Notes: a model not told the origin generated them from the sequence alone. A stretch of DNA of 64,000 bases from Paenimyroides marinum (GCF_900108395.1 NZ_FNXE01000014.1:1-64000), one strand, 5' to 3'; positions 51,645-60,407 are shown, counted from the first letter of the stretch. Numbers and translations are program-made.

Positions 51645-51817
51645 TCTTTACGGTTTTCCGTAAAGAGCAAAAAAACAGCGTAGGCTAATTCCTTAAACTC
51701 TGACTGAAGGTGGTCGAATACCCTGACACAAAGCAAAAAGGAACGCCCACGCTTTACCGTAGGCGTTTCCACTTTTACTTTCCTTGTGTCATTGAAAATT
51801 TTCGACCTTTTCAGTCA
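51645..51817. repeat. Small perfect hairpin plus long nested inverted repeat
   Basis: The 326-bp gap 51600-51925 has no gene. It holds TCTTTACGG-TTTT-CCGTAAAGA (51645-51666) and a 117-bp imperfect cruciform with four nested arms: TGACTGAA (51701)/TTCAGTCA (51810), GGTCGAA (51712)/TTCGACC (51801), TGACACAA (51724)/TTGTGTCA (51784), GGAACGCC (51740)/GGCGTTTCC (51762). It lies at the upstream edge of the Hsp70 island. It could be a MITE, an integration or attC-like site, or a structured RNA. Confidence 0.7.
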
Positions 51818-51925
51818 AGGAAATTTTTAAAGCGAAACGCTAATATTGTTATATGTTATTTATTTTTTAACTCATTTGGTATTTTTTGAATATCACAAAT
51901 ATATAAAATTACTTTATTTTCGTAC

Positions 51926-52423
51926 TTACTTTAACACCACTCTTTTTTTCATTTCTTCAACAACAGCAAAAGCTGCCGGACAAATAGCAACATTTTTCAA
52001 GGTAAGATGGCTTATTTGCTGAAACTTTATCCGGTCGGTATGCGGAAATTCTCTGCAGGCTTTCGGGCGCACATCATAAATCATACAATAATTTTCAGCG
52101 TCTAAAAACGTACATGGAACACTTTGTAACACATAATCGCAGTCTTCGTCTATCCGCAAATAGTTGTCGGTAAACTGCTGTGGTTTCATTCGCAGATATT
52201 TGGCAATACGTTCAATATCAGCCTGAGTGAACAGTGGTCCTGTGGTTTTACAACAATTTGCACATTTTAAACAATCGGTTTTCTTAAATACATCGTCGTG
52301 AATAAGCTGCATTTTATAGTCTAAATCTTTAGGTGTCTTTTTCTTTAGCTTATCAAAATACTTCTTGTTTTCGGTATGCTTATCTTTTGCTAACTTTGGC
52401 AATTGTTTTAAATACTGTTCCAT
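51926..52423 (-). CDS. YkgJ-family cysteine-cluster protein
   Basis: Start at ATG 52423 (MEQYLKQLPKLAK, 165 aa); the TTG at 52441 lies over the -7 box. The cluster CLKCANCC, then VPCTFLDAENYCMIYDVRPKACREFP and a final ICPA give the eight-Cys UPF0153/YkgJ metal-binding pattern (zinc or Fe-S). Function unknown. Divergent from the methyltransferase gene. Confidence 0.85.
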   Translation of the reverse strand: MEQYLKQLPKLAKDKHTENKKYFDKLKKKTPKDLDYKMQLIHDDVFKKTDCLKCANCCKTTGPLFTQADIERIAKYLRMKPQQFTDNYLRIDEDCDYVLQSVPCTFLDAENYCMIYDVRPKACREFPHTDRIKFQQISHLTLKNVAICPAAFAVVEEMKKRVVLK

Positions 52424-52438
52424 TGCAATTTTAAAATG

Positions 52439-52446
52439 CAAAATTA
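52439..52446 (-). promoter_or_regulatory. -7 box of the YkgJ gene
   Basis: TAATTTTG on the minus strand, 15 bp before the ATG at 52423; it supports that start. Confidence 0.4.
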
Positions 52447-52459
52447 CAAATAATCAATT

Positions 52460-53170
52460 ATGTTTAAAGATCTTTTTGGCAAAGCAATGCTTGATTACGT
52501 GCAAAATAATCAACCAGAGAATTTAATTACCGAAACCACTATCAGCGAAGCCGATGAAATGGATGTTTCTTATCTTTTTCGTTCGTTTAAAGAAATGCCC
52601 AAATTAGAGCAAAAAGCTTTAAAACTTGCCCGCGGTAAGGTATTAGATGTGGGGTGTGGTGCCGGAAGCCATTCGTTATATCTGCAAGAGCAAGGATTGA
52701 ATGTTTTAGCTATTGATATTTCGCCCAATGCTGTGGAAACCTGTAAGATCCGCGGTGTTGAAAACGTAGTGCAGATGGATATTTTACAAGTTGATGATTT
52801 GGAAAAATTTGATACGATTCTGCTTTTGATGAACGGAACCGGAATTTTTGGCAAACTGAAAAATATCGATCTTTATTTATCAAAGTTAAAGTGTTTACTG
52901 AATGCTAACGGACAAATTTTAATTGACAGTTCTGATTTAATTTATATGTTTGATGAAGATGAAGACGGTGGCAAATGGATTCCGATGTACGGCGATTATT
53001 ACGGCGAATTGGTTTTTAACCTGACCTACAAAGGCGAAAAAGAAGAACCTTTTAACTGGTTGTATTTAGATTTTAATACCTTGCAAAATGCCTGTTTGGC
53101 ACAAAATCTACATTGTGAATTGATTAACGAAGGTAAAAATTTTGATTATCTGGCTCGAATTACAAAATAA
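52460..53170 (+). CDS. Class I SAM-dependent methyltransferase
   Basis: 236 aa. SAM motif I VLDVGCGAGSHSLYL (61-75), acidic loop LAIDISPNAVE, motif IV FDTILLLMNGTGIFG, and an ILIDSSDLIY strand. No signal peptide; small-molecule or metabolite methyltransferase, substrate unknown. Starts 36 bp from the YkgJ start, divergently. Confidence 0.87.
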   Translation: MFKDLFGKAMLDYVQNNQPENLITETTISEADEMDVSYLFRSFKEMPKLEQKALKLARGKVLDVGCGAGSHSLYLQEQGLNVLAIDISPNAVETCKIRGVENVVQMDILQVDDLEKFDTILLLMNGTGIFGKLKNIDLYLSKLKCLLNANGQILIDSSDLIYMFDEDEDGGKWIPMYGDYYGELVFNLTYKGEKEEPFNWLYLDFNTLQNACLAQNLHCELINEGKNFDYLARITK

Positions 53171-53197
53171 AAAAGAGAAGTTAAAACTTCTCTTTTT
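53168..53197. terminator. Bidirectional terminator
   Basis: AAAAAGAGAAGTT and AACTTCTCTTTTT with a two-base loop, shared by the methyltransferase gene and the converging DUF2059 gene, whose stop codon lies at its right end. Confidence 0.9.
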
Positions 53198-53591
53198 ACA
53201 TCATATATTTCATAATAATTCCCTGGATCTCTGCCTTAAAGGCTTCTGATTTATTGCTTAAAACCGTGGCATAATTCTGTTTTACCATCATGAATTTTTT
53301 TGCCAATGGTGATTGGTAGAATTCAATAAGATTCTCTACTTCGCTTTGTGACAGATTTTGGGAATAATAAGATATCAAATTGTTTTTTTGTTTGGCAAGT
53401 AAAGGCTCCATATCTTTTTTAAAACTTTCCCGGTTGTTTGGTGAAAGTTGTTTTGAGATTTCATCAGCAATACTATAAAATTCATTGATTTCGCCCGACA
53501 ATTCAACAAGTTTAATTACATCGCTTTTATTTGCCTGCGCAAAACCGTTTACAGATAGGAAAATGCAAAGCAGTAAAACTATTTTTTTCAT
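53196..53591 (-). CDS. DUF2059-like exported protein
   Basis: 131 aa, signal peptide 1-19 (VNGFAQ). Mature part all helical, with LSQSEVENLIEFYQSPLAKKFM, the typical DUF2059 block (helix, then F-Y-x-S-P-x-G/A-K-K). Periplasmic, function unknown. Follows queE by 27 bp in the same direction. Confidence 0.82.
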   Translation of the reverse strand: MKKIVLLLCIFLSVNGFAQANKSDVIKLVELSGEINEFYSIADEISKQLSPNNRESFKKDMEPLLAKQKNNLISYYSQNLSQSEVENLIEFYQSPLAKKFMMVKQNYATVLSNKSEAFKAEIQGIIMKYMM

Positions 53592-53618
53592 AACTTTTTT
53601 ATGTAAAGTTATAATATT

Positions 53619-54236
53619 TTAAGGAATATCCAAATATTTATGTGTTTGTGTAGAAATAGCCCATTTAGGATTATTCTTAACATATTCTATCAATACGGGA
53701 AGCATTTCATCTTTTTTGCTCCATTCTACCTGCAGATACAGTTTTGCAGCTTTATTTACTCTGGCAGCTTGTTCTTCTGCAAACGTAAAATCATGTTTGT
53801 TGTAAATAATGCATTTTAATTCGTTCGCTGCATCGTACACGCTTTGTGTGGGCAATTTTGTCTTTTTAGGCGATAGACAGATCCAATCCCAAAAGCCCGA
53901 AAGTTCATAAGCACCCGACGTTTCCATATTGGTCTGTATTCCTTTTTGTTTTAATTGTGAGGTCAGTGCATCTAAATTCCACATCAATGGTTCTCCACCG
54001 GTAATTACGACTAATTTTCCGTGTTTTTCAGCCTGAGCTACAATTTCATCAATAGCAATGGTTGGATGCAGGTTCTCGTTCCAACTTTCTTTAACATCGC
54101 ACCAATGACAACCCACATCACAACCTGCTAAACGTATAAAATAAGCTGCGTGCCCTGTGTAAAAACCTTCTCCCTGAATGGTGTAAAAGGCTTCCATTAA
54201 AGGTAACTTTTCATTTGAACGACTGTTATTTATCAT
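53619..54236 (-). CDS. queE: 7-carboxy-7-deazaguanine synthase
   Basis: Radical SAM enzyme making the queuosine precursor CDG from CPH4. Start at ATG 54236 (MINNSRSNEKLPLMEAF, 205 aa), because a -7 box (54252-54259) lies between it and the more upstream ATG at 54293. QGEGFYTG substrate loop, cluster Cys39, Cys43, Cys46 in CDVGCHWCD, VVITGGEPLMW and IQTNMETSGAYEL. The Bacteroidota cluster spacing is CX3CX2C. The other queuosine genes are not in the window. Confidence 0.92.
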   Translation of the reverse strand: MINNSRSNEKLPLMEAFYTIQGEGFYTGHAAYFIRLAGCDVGCHWCDVKESWNENLHPTIAIDEIVAQAEKHGKLVVITGGEPLMWNLDALTSQLKQKGIQTNMETSGAYELSGFWDWICLSPKKTKLPTQSVYDAANELKCIIYNKHDFTFAEEQAARVNKAAKLYLQVEWSKKDEMLPVLIEYVKNNPKWAISTQTHKYLDIP

Positions 54237-54251
54237 TATTAAAATTTTCTG

Positions 54252-54259
54252 CAAAGATA
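54252..54259 (-). promoter_or_regulatory. -7 box of queE
   Basis: TATCTTTG on the minus strand, 15 bp before the ATG at 54236. Confidence 0.5.
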
Positions 54260-54280
54260 CAATTCTTGAATTTCTCTTAT

Positions 54281-54315
54281 AAAAAAAGAGCAACTTAAAG
54301 TTGCTCTTTTTTTTA
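54281..54315 (-). terminator. Terminator of the ton/exb cluster
   Basis: AAAAAAAGAGCAACTT and AGTTGCTCTTTTTTTT, two-base loop, directly after the TPR gene stop. Confidence 0.92.
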
Positions 54316-54316
54316 T

Positions 54317-55972
54317 TTAATTAGCATTTTGCACTTGCTTTCGTGCGTATTCGTTACTTGAATCTAATTGCAGTACTTTTTTAAATGCGTTTGTTGCTTT
54401 TTCCTTATTGGTTGTTTTATTGTAATTTCCAATCATAGTATAAGCCTCAACTAAAGCTTCTTTAAAAGCTGCATCGTTTGCTCTGCCCTTTTCTGTTAAC
54501 AAGCTTATAAACCCTTCGTAATCTTTCTCCATTTGGGCTAATGAGGTTGGGGTATTTAAATTTCTGTTTACACGGGCACTGATTAAATAAGCCTCAAAAG
54601 TAGGTGTTTTCTTTAATGAGTTATCTAAATCGCTTTTTGCCTTTTGTAACTGGTCATTAAACATAGGACTGTCACTTGCCATATAAAGTGCATTTCCTTT
54701 GTAGTACATATCGTACACATAATAAGGCGATTTTTCATCTTTAGATGCCAAATCAAACACAAAATAAGCTTGTTCAAAATGTTCGTCTTTAAACAAATCA
54801 ACTCCTAACTGGTGCAAGGCTACTCCTAATTGTGGATTTTCTTTTACAGCTTTAGACATTTCTTCGATTGATTTCTTATAAACCGCTTCATTAAAAGTAC
54901 CATCTTCATTACGAGATGTTTCTAATTCTGACAGTCCTTTATATAAGTAATCAATGGGTAAAATATTTTCTTTTTTATCCTGAACATCAAAATATTTATT
55001 GATGCTTTCTTTTGCATCTGCAAATTTACCGTTCTGGAAATCGGCAATGGCACGGTAACGATACATATAGAAGTTATCTCCGCGGGTGTACCATTTGGTT
55101 CTAACCAAATCACCTAATGCCTTGTAATGTTTATTTTTGATTAAATACGTTGCTAATTCATTGTCGGAATCTAAACTTTCGCCAATTAAACCATGGTATT
55201 TAAAATAATTTTCAACTCCTTTATCTAATAAAGATTTATCGTCTTCAAAACGGGCGTAATCTGCATACGTTAATCCCAATTGTTTATAAACATCGATATA
55301 ATCAGGATTTTTTGCTACAATAGAATCATATACTTTTATGGCCTCTCCAAATTCATTACCTGCACGGAACACATCTGCCAATTTCATTTTAGGCAAAAGG
55401 CTTTCAGGAAACATTTTTGACGTTTCAAAATACACTCTGCGGGCATCAACAAATCGTTTTTCCGCAAAATAAATATCTCCGCGGGCAATGTGCGGCTCCG
55501 GAACTTTTAAATCGACAAGCAAGGCATAGTTTACATAATCTAAAGCTGCGTCAAAATCAGGTTTTGGAGCTTTAGTATATGCGTCTGCTACAACCAAGAA
55601 CGTTTCGTAATCGTTTAACGGTAAATTATTAGTTCCTGCGTTAAATTTCGATTTTGCTTCTTTGTCTTTTCCGTTCAACAAAGATATTTTACCAATTCCT
55701 ATATTATTAATACCCGGTTCTTTAACTGCCCGTAAACCTTGTTTGAAGTAATAATTTGCCGAATCCTGATTGTTTTCGATTAAATGAATTGTTCCTAAGC
55801 GATAAAAGTTTCTTCCTTGATTGGGTTGTGTTCTTATAAGCTTATATAAATCTTTTTTTGCAACATCGTACCTTCCGTATTTTATTGCTGTATCTACGTC
55901 AGTACCCGTTTGGGCATTTACACTGAAGATAAATGATAATAAAGCTAAACTTAATGTAATTTTTTTATTCAT
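54317..55972 (-). CDS. Periplasmic TPR-repeat protein of the TonB cluster
   Basis: 551 aa, signal peptide 1-20 (SVNAQ). About ten tetratricopeptide units across the whole mature protein, e.g. GRNFYRLGTIHLIENNQDSA, PHIARGDIYFAEKRFVDARR and LHQLGVDLFKDEHFEQAYFV. It is the last gene after pstS-like, tonB, tonB, exbD, exbD and exbB, the common flavobacterial order. A scaffold for envelope complexes is likely; the exact role is unknown. Confidence 0.85.
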   Translation of the reverse strand: MNKKITLSLALLSFIFSVNAQTGTDVDTAIKYGRYDVAKKDLYKLIRTQPNQGRNFYRLGTIHLIENNQDSANYYFKQGLRAVKEPGINNIGIGKISLLNGKDKEAKSKFNAGTNNLPLNDYETFLVVADAYTKAPKPDFDAALDYVNYALLVDLKVPEPHIARGDIYFAEKRFVDARRVYFETSKMFPESLLPKMKLADVFRAGNEFGEAIKVYDSIVAKNPDYIDVYKQLGLTYADYARFEDDKSLLDKGVENYFKYHGLIGESLDSDNELATYLIKNKHYKALGDLVRTKWYTRGDNFYMYRYRAIADFQNGKFADAKESINKYFDVQDKKENILPIDYLYKGLSELETSRNEDGTFNEAVYKKSIEEMSKAVKENPQLGVALHQLGVDLFKDEHFEQAYFVFDLASKDEKSPYYVYDMYYKGNALYMASDSPMFNDQLQKAKSDLDNSLKKTPTFEAYLISARVNRNLNTPTSLAQMEKDYEGFISLLTEKGRANDAAFKEALVEAYTMIGNYNKTTNKEKATNAFKKVLQLDSSNEYARKQVQNAN

Positions 55973-56001
55973 AATTTACAATTATATTGAAAAAATTTAG
56001 A

Positions 56002-56889
56002 TTATTCAACTATGTTTATTTCTCGTTTTGGTAATGTTATCGGCATTAATCCCGATTTTAAAACAATGCGCTGCCCCTTGTCTGATGCTGCAAAACTTGC
56101 AAAGCCCGTTCCCAATCCGGTTTTTCCCTGAACATCAATAATGTTTATTGTTCTTATTAACGGATAGGTATTGTCTGCAATGGTGCTTTGCGACGGAGCA
56201 AAATATTGTTTTAGCGAATCGTTATAAACCCACATTGACCGCAGTTCTTTAATATTTTCTTTTATTTTGTCATCGGGTTGCAGCATCCAGTTGATTCCCA
56301 CAACGCCAATGGCGTTTTTATTTTTATTAATATAAGATACAATTTCTTCTACCGTTTTGGTGTAATATACATTTTTACTTATGTTATCAACTTTGGCATC
56401 TTTCATTATGTTTGATACAATGGCTGAATTTGCATCGTGAAACACAAATATCTTATCGGATGTTTTTGTTCCTTTAAAAATTTCAATTACATCGTTATAA
56501 TTAATTAATGTATCATTTGTATTTTTCTGTGTGATAAACAACACCGCATCTTTAGCAATTGGTGTAATTTTAGGCACTACTTTCCCTTTAAAAACTGCTA
56601 ATTCTTCTGCTGAGAATGTTTTAGGCAACACTGCCAAACGATTAGAGTCTTTATAAACTGCATTTAAAATCTCGTTTTGCGAAAGCATCTTTAACTTGAT
56701 GTCTGCATTGGTATAATATGATTTAAACACTTCATTAATATCATCAACCACAGGGTAAACAGATGATTCAACGTACATTTGTGTCGTTCCTTTATCATAC
56801 GCTTCTTTTATTTTGGTTGTTGATTCTGTACTTTTTTTACACGAAACCAACAAACTTAACCCTATCACAGACCATATTATCTGTTTCAT
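56002..56889 (-). CDS. PstS-like phosphate-binding lipoprotein
   Basis: 295 aa. Lipobox LVSC (Cys17), then a periplasmic-binding fold of the PBP-like/PstS type: YVESSVYPVVDDINEVFKSYY, VLFITQKNTNDTLINYNDVIEIF, ATN-like IGVVGINWM, and TGLGTGFASFAASDKGQRIVLKSGLMP. No Pst permease genes nearby; in this TonB cluster it may help a TonB-dependent process or phosphate scavenging. 29 bp upstream of the TPR gene. Confidence 0.82.
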   Translation of the reverse strand: MKQIIWSVIGLSLLVSCKKSTESTTKIKEAYDKGTTQMYVESSVYPVVDDINEVFKSYYTNADIKLKMLSQNEILNAVYKDSNRLAVLPKTFSAEELAVFKGKVVPKITPIAKDAVLFITQKNTNDTLINYNDVIEIFKGTKTSDKIFVFHDANSAIVSNIMKDAKVDNISKNVYYTKTVEEIVSYINKNKNAIGVVGINWMLQPDDKIKENIKELRSMWVYNDSLKQYFAPSQSTIADNTYPLIRTINIIDVQGKTGLGTGFASFAASDKGQRIVLKSGLMPITLPKREINIVE

Positions 56890-57032
56890 AAATGTACCCT
56901 ATTAATTGATTGCTAAATCTACTAATTTTTTTTTTAATAAACTTTACAAATTTTGCATTTTTAACACTCAAAAAAATGTTAGACGAAAATATATTCATTT
57001 AATCCCAAAAAACTTTTGAATGTGCAATATAT

Positions 57033-57057
57033 AAAGCCCGCTGTGAACGGGCTTTTA
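57033..57057 (-). terminator. Terminator after the first tonB
   Basis: AAAGCCCG and CGGGCTTT with a seven-base loop, just after the stop at 57060. Confidence 0.85.
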
Positions 57058-57059
57058 TT

Positions 57060-57953
57060 TTAATTGTTGACTCTTACTTTTATGGGTAAGGTAAATATTG
57101 AACGAACGGTGGTTCCGTTGTGTTGCGCGGGTTTCCATTTAGGCATTGATTTTAAAACGCGAACAGCTTCATTACCTAAGCCAAATTTATCTTCTATAAT
57201 CTGAATATCGGTAAATGATCCGTCTTTTTCTACAACAAAACGCAATTTAATAACCAATTCTTTCTCGTTACTTTCAATACTGTTTTTTGAAAACTTACGG
57301 ATAAATGATTCAAAAAATTTATCGTAGCCTTCATTTGGCATGGCTTTGTGTTGAACCAATCTTACAATGTTATTTGTCAGATCCGTAGTTGTTGTTCCCA
57401 CGTCATCGCCAGGTTTTTTGCCGTCGGTTCCGTCTTTGGCATCACCTGTTATTCCGCCGTTCGACTTTAAAACGCCGTTTTCCAAGTCTGCATCATTGTT
57501 TTTTTGTCCCGATTGAATCTCGTCTGTAAAATCACTTTGTGCTGCCAAATTATCGTTGGTAACTTTATGATCTTCTTCTACACGCATTTCTTTAAATTCA
57601 ATTTCTTTTTGAACGGAAGTTCTTGCCGAAGCCGTTTTTTCTTCAGGTACTTTTGGCTCAACCGGTGTTTTTTGAATATCTTTCGGTTTTTCTGGTGGCG
57701 TATCAATATTTTTAGGAGCTACCGTTGGAGTTTCTTCATCTGGCAGATTTACAATAATAACCGTTCCTTCACTTTTAGACGCATATAAATAAGAACTGCC
57801 AAAGCCCAAGCTTATAAGCCCTAAACCAATTGCCAATGCCATAAAAGTTGTTTTGTTACTTTCTTTACGTAATTTATAGGCTCCGTATAATTTATTGCGG
57901 TTTTCAAACACAATATTAAGCCACTCTTTCCCAAATAAATTTAAATTGTTCAT
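57060..57953 (-). CDS. tonB: Energy transducer TonB (copy nearer the pstS-like gene)
   Basis: 297 aa. Cytoplasmic start NLFGKEWLNIVFENRNKLYGAYKLR, TM about 35-57, periplasmic Pro/Glu/Lys-rich linker (70-115), acidic Gly/Asp-rich spacer, and C-terminal TonB domain (about 200-297) with KPSM-type SMPKWKPAQHNGTTVRSIFTLPI. Couples proton-motive force from ExbBD to outer-membrane receptors. Paralogue of the gene at 58329; the two share the start and the last 90 residues while linkers differ. Bounded by its own terminator. Confidence 0.93.
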   Translation of the reverse strand: MNNLNLFGKEWLNIVFENRNKLYGAYKLRKESNKTTFMALAIGLGLISLGFGSSYLYASKSEGTVIIVNLPDEETPTVAPKNIDTPPEKPKDIQKTPVEPKVPEEKTASARTSVQKEIEFKEMRVEEDHKVTNDNLAAQSDFTDEIQSGQKNNDADLENGVLKSNGGITGDAKDGTDGKKPGDDVGTTTTDLTNNIVRLVQHKAMPNEGYDKFFESFIRKFSKNSIESNEKELVIKLRFVVEKDGSFTDIQIIEDKFGLGNEAVRVLKSMPKWKPAQHNGTTVRSIFTLPIKVRVNN

Positions 57954-58083
57954 GATTGAAATATTTTAAAATTAAGAGTAAATTTTCAAATCATACTAAA
58001 TATTTTAACTAAATATACAAAATAAAAACACACTTTTGTAATATAACGTAAAACATTTTCTTTTTATTATCTGAATAAATGAA

Positions 58084-58111
58084 AAAAGACAAGAAATTAT
58101 TCTTGTCTTAT
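58084..58111 (-). terminator. Terminator overlapping the end of the 76-aa gene
   Basis: AAGACAAGAA (58086-58095) with TTCTTGTCTT (58100-58109). The stop codon (58099-58097) is in the loop. Confidence 0.8.
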
Positions 58112-58327
58112 ATTAATGATTCTGAAAAACCGGAAAATACTGTAAATAATAAGCAATACCCCAAAGAGTAGCCTACGGGTATAAGAAAGCTCTAAAGGAA
58201 TGGTTTTCCAAAATATAAACATACATCCCAACACAAAATATAATACCAAAAACAGTAATCCGGTAAAGAACAAAAATCGCTGTAACAGCGATTTTTGTTT
58301 AAAATTATTTACAATGTTTTGTAACAT
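58097..58327 (-). CDS. Small two-TM membrane protein of the TonB cluster
   Basis: 76 aa, TM helices about 17-38 and 51-68 (FLFFTGLLFLVLYFVLGCMF and LLFGVLLIIYSIFRFF). One base separates it from the tonB stop codon. A terminator-like hairpin lies within codons 11-19. Conserved by position in flavobacterial exb/ton loci as far as I recall; role unknown. Confidence 0.7.
   Translation of the reverse strand: MLQNIVNNFKQKSLLQRFLFFTGLLFLVLYFVLGCMFIFWKTIPLELSYTRRLLFGVLLIIYSIFRFFRIINIRQE
58271..58297 (-). terminator. Terminator-like hairpin inside the 76-aa coding region
   Basis: A perfect 12-bp stem, CAAAAATCGCTG with CAGCGATTTTTG, three-base loop, ending in a T-tract in the minus direction, 32 bp past the tonB stop. 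It would attenuate transcription of the 76-aa gene and everything after it. Confidence 0.75.
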
Positions 58328-58328
58328 A

Positions 58329-59204
58329 TTAGTTATTTACATTAATGGTAATTGGTAAGGTAAATTTAGATCGAACCGTTTTACCGTTGTGTTGTGCCGG
58401 TTTCCATTTTGGCATCGATTTTAATACGCGCATAGCTTCTTTACCTGCTCCTTGCTTATCGTCAAGAACTTCTAAATCGGTAAAAGATCCATCTTTTTCA
58501 ACAGTAAATTTTAAACGGATTTTAATCTGTTTAACGTTACCGCCCACATCAGGTGCGTTAAATTTACGAACAAAATTACTCATAAATTTCTGCATACCTT
58601 CATTTGGTGCTGCCTTTTGCTGAACAAATCCCCAAACTTTATTTTCGTCATCAGAGAATTTTTCGCCCGTTCCTGTTCCTTGCGAACCTTTATCAGCACC
58701 ACCGGTTTGTTTACCATCAAATTTAGTATCACCGTCTTTATCAGCCTCTCGGTCTTCACGTCCAGAAGTTTTTGTGTCGTCAAAGTCTTTTTGAGCTGTT
58801 TTTTGCTCATTTTTTACTTCTTCGTCTTTCTTTACTTCCGTTTCAAGAAATTTCACTTCTTCTTGTACAGATTTTGAAGCATCTGCTACTTCAGGCTCAG
58901 GCTCAGGAATTGGTTCTTCTTTAACCTCTTCAACAGGTGGCTCTGGCTCTGGTAACTCTGGCAAAACAATTTCTGTCACTTCTACATTCGCATCATTTAC
59001 CTTTTTGTTGAATTTTTCTCCAAAAAGTGATTTGTATGCAACCGATCCACCAAAAGCTAACCCAATACAAACTACCCCAAGCAATAATGCAAGCAGTGTA
59101 GTTTTAGGATTTTCCTCACGTAACTTGTATGCTCCGTAAGCCTTATTACGACCTTCGAATACAATGTTCCGCCAATCCTTTCCAAATAAATTAATATTAG
59201 CCAT
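58329..59204 (-). CDS. tonB: Energy transducer TonB (copy nearer exbD)
   Basis: 291 aa with the same layout as the first copy: NLFGKDWRNIVFEGRNKAYGAYKLR, TM about 34-55, a PEPEPPVEEVKEEPIPEPEPE linker, acidic GKQTGGADKGSQGTGTGE spacer and TonB C-terminal domain with SMPKWKPAQHNGKTVRSKFTLPI. The strongly acidic/proline linker is longer than in the other copy. Directly after exbD (25 bp), so this is the copy most closely tied to ExbB-ExbD-ExbD. Confidence 0.94.
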   Translation of the reverse strand: MANINLFGKDWRNIVFEGRNKAYGAYKLREENPKTTLLALLLGVVCIGLAFGGSVAYKSLFGEKFNKKVNDANVEVTEIVLPELPEPEPPVEEVKEEPIPEPEPEVADASKSVQEEVKFLETEVKKDEEVKNEQKTAQKDFDDTKTSGREDREADKDGDTKFDGKQTGGADKGSQGTGTGEKFSDDENKVWGFVQQKAAPNEGMQKFMSNFVRKFNAPDVGGNVKQIKIRLKFTVEKDGSFTDLEVLDDKQGAGKEAMRVLKSMPKWKPAQHNGKTVRSKFTLPITINVNN

Positions 59205-59229
59205 AATAGTTTATTTTTTTATGTTATGC

Positions 59230-59775
59230 TTACTGCATAACTGCTTTTTCGTCTTCTGTCATGTCTTGCAACGCATAGATTTCAACTCCTGTAATTGCCA
59301 TTTCATCTAAAATGTCAATCATATCGGTATAAGTTGCATCTTCGGTTGCTTTAATTAACACAACAATTCCATCTTTACCCTCATGCCCTGCGGCTCTTAA
59401 ATTCGCCATTTTTTGCAAAATAACCTGACGAATACCTTCTTTGCCATAAGGTGTATCTGTTGGTCCAACTCCTTGATAAGGCTCTTTTAGCAAACCCATG
59501 TAATATTTTAACTTACGATCTTTACCTATTAAAATAGTCATGGTTTTAGAGGCTTTTGCATCTTGTATTTTAGTAGGATCCGGTTCTTCTAATTTATCCG
59601 GCATGGTCAAATCCATTGACTGCGGTTTGGATAAAGAGGTGGTTAACATAAAGAACGTAATCAATAAGAATGCCAAATCTACCATTGCTGTTAAATCAAC
59701 GCCGGCATTTTGTTTTTTACTTCTTACTTTTTTGCCGCCTTTTCCTTCGTTACCACCGGTATTTAATTCTGCCAT
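59230..59775 (-). CDS. exbD: ExbD/TolR-family biopolymer transport protein (second copy)
   Basis: 181 aa. Basic, Gly-rich cytoplasmic start GNEGKGGKKVRSKKQNAG, then VDLTAMVDLAFLLITFFMLTT with the proton-conducting Asp of the single TM, and a periplasmic domain ending in IDILDEMAITGVEIYALQDM. Lies 20 bp after the first exbD. Confidence 0.93.
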   Translation of the reverse strand: MAELNTGGNEGKGGKKVRSKKQNAGVDLTAMVDLAFLLITFFMLTTSLSKPQSMDLTMPDKLEEPDPTKIQDAKASKTMTILIGKDRKLKYYMGLLKEPYQGVGPTDTPYGKEGIRQVILQKMANLRAAGHEGKDGIVVLIKATEDATYTDMIDILDEMAITGVEIYALQDMTEDEKAVMQ

Positions 59776-59795
59776 TTCTTTTTAAATTTTAGTGA

Positions 59796-60407
59796 TTAAA
59801 AGTCGTCTGATCTTAAACCTGTAACAAGGTAGAAGCGGTTTTGACGTTGTTTCTGTAAAATATCCATTATCTCTTTAATGGTTCCATATTGTTCGTTGGC
59901 ATCACCTTTAATTGCAACTTTTAAGAATGATTCTTTACGTTGCCAAGATGATTCACGTGCTTTTTGTACCCAAGATGATAACTGATTGTTTAAAGAATCT
60001 TTATAAGGAATACCTTTATGCAATTCTTTTTTCATTCGCTCACTTGAGGGTTTTGCCAACAGGCTCTTCATTTCACGAATATCAACACCGAAGTTTTCCA
60101 TACCTGCAAAGGTATTTTGTTCTTCTTTGGTAAATTCGATGTTATATTCTTGCCCCATTCTATTTAGCACATCAATTCGATCTTCTCTGCCTGCCAAACC
60201 AATGAAAACATTTTCCTGACCAACAGTGATACTTAAAATATCGTCTGAAGGAATTTTAGTTTCTTTTGTTGACGCCGGCAAATCTACCGGATAAACTTCC
60301 GGAGTTTTTGCTGTAGAGGTTAAAACGAAGAATGTTAGCAATAAGAACGATACGTCGCACATTGCGGTCATATCAATTCTTGTACTTGATTTTTTCATTT
60401 TTGCCAT
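59796..60407 (-). CDS. exbD: ExbD/TolR-family biopolymer transport protein (first copy)
   Basis: 203 aa. MAKMKKSSTRIDMTAMCDVS then a TM FLLLTFFVLTS with the conserved Asp (C-D-V-S); periplasmic domain with an insertion (about 90-150) and KVAIKGDANEQYGTIKEIMD near the end, as in Bacteroidota ExbD. Two different ExbD subunits per ExbB are usual in this group. Confidence 0.93.
   Translation of the reverse strand: MAKMKKSSTRIDMTAMCDVSFLLLTFFVLTSTAKTPEVYPVDLPASTKETKIPSDDILSITVGQENVFIGLAGREDRIDVLNRMGQEYNIEFTKEEQNTFAGMENFGVDIREMKSLLAKPSSERMKKELHKGIPYKDSLNNQLSSWVQKARESSWQRKESFLKVAIKGDANEQYGTIKEIMDILQKQRQNRFYLVTGLRSDDF

Noticed and set aside
57060-59204. Two tonB genes as an assembly duplication
   Set aside because: The copies differ clearly in linker sequence and length and are separated by a different small gene.
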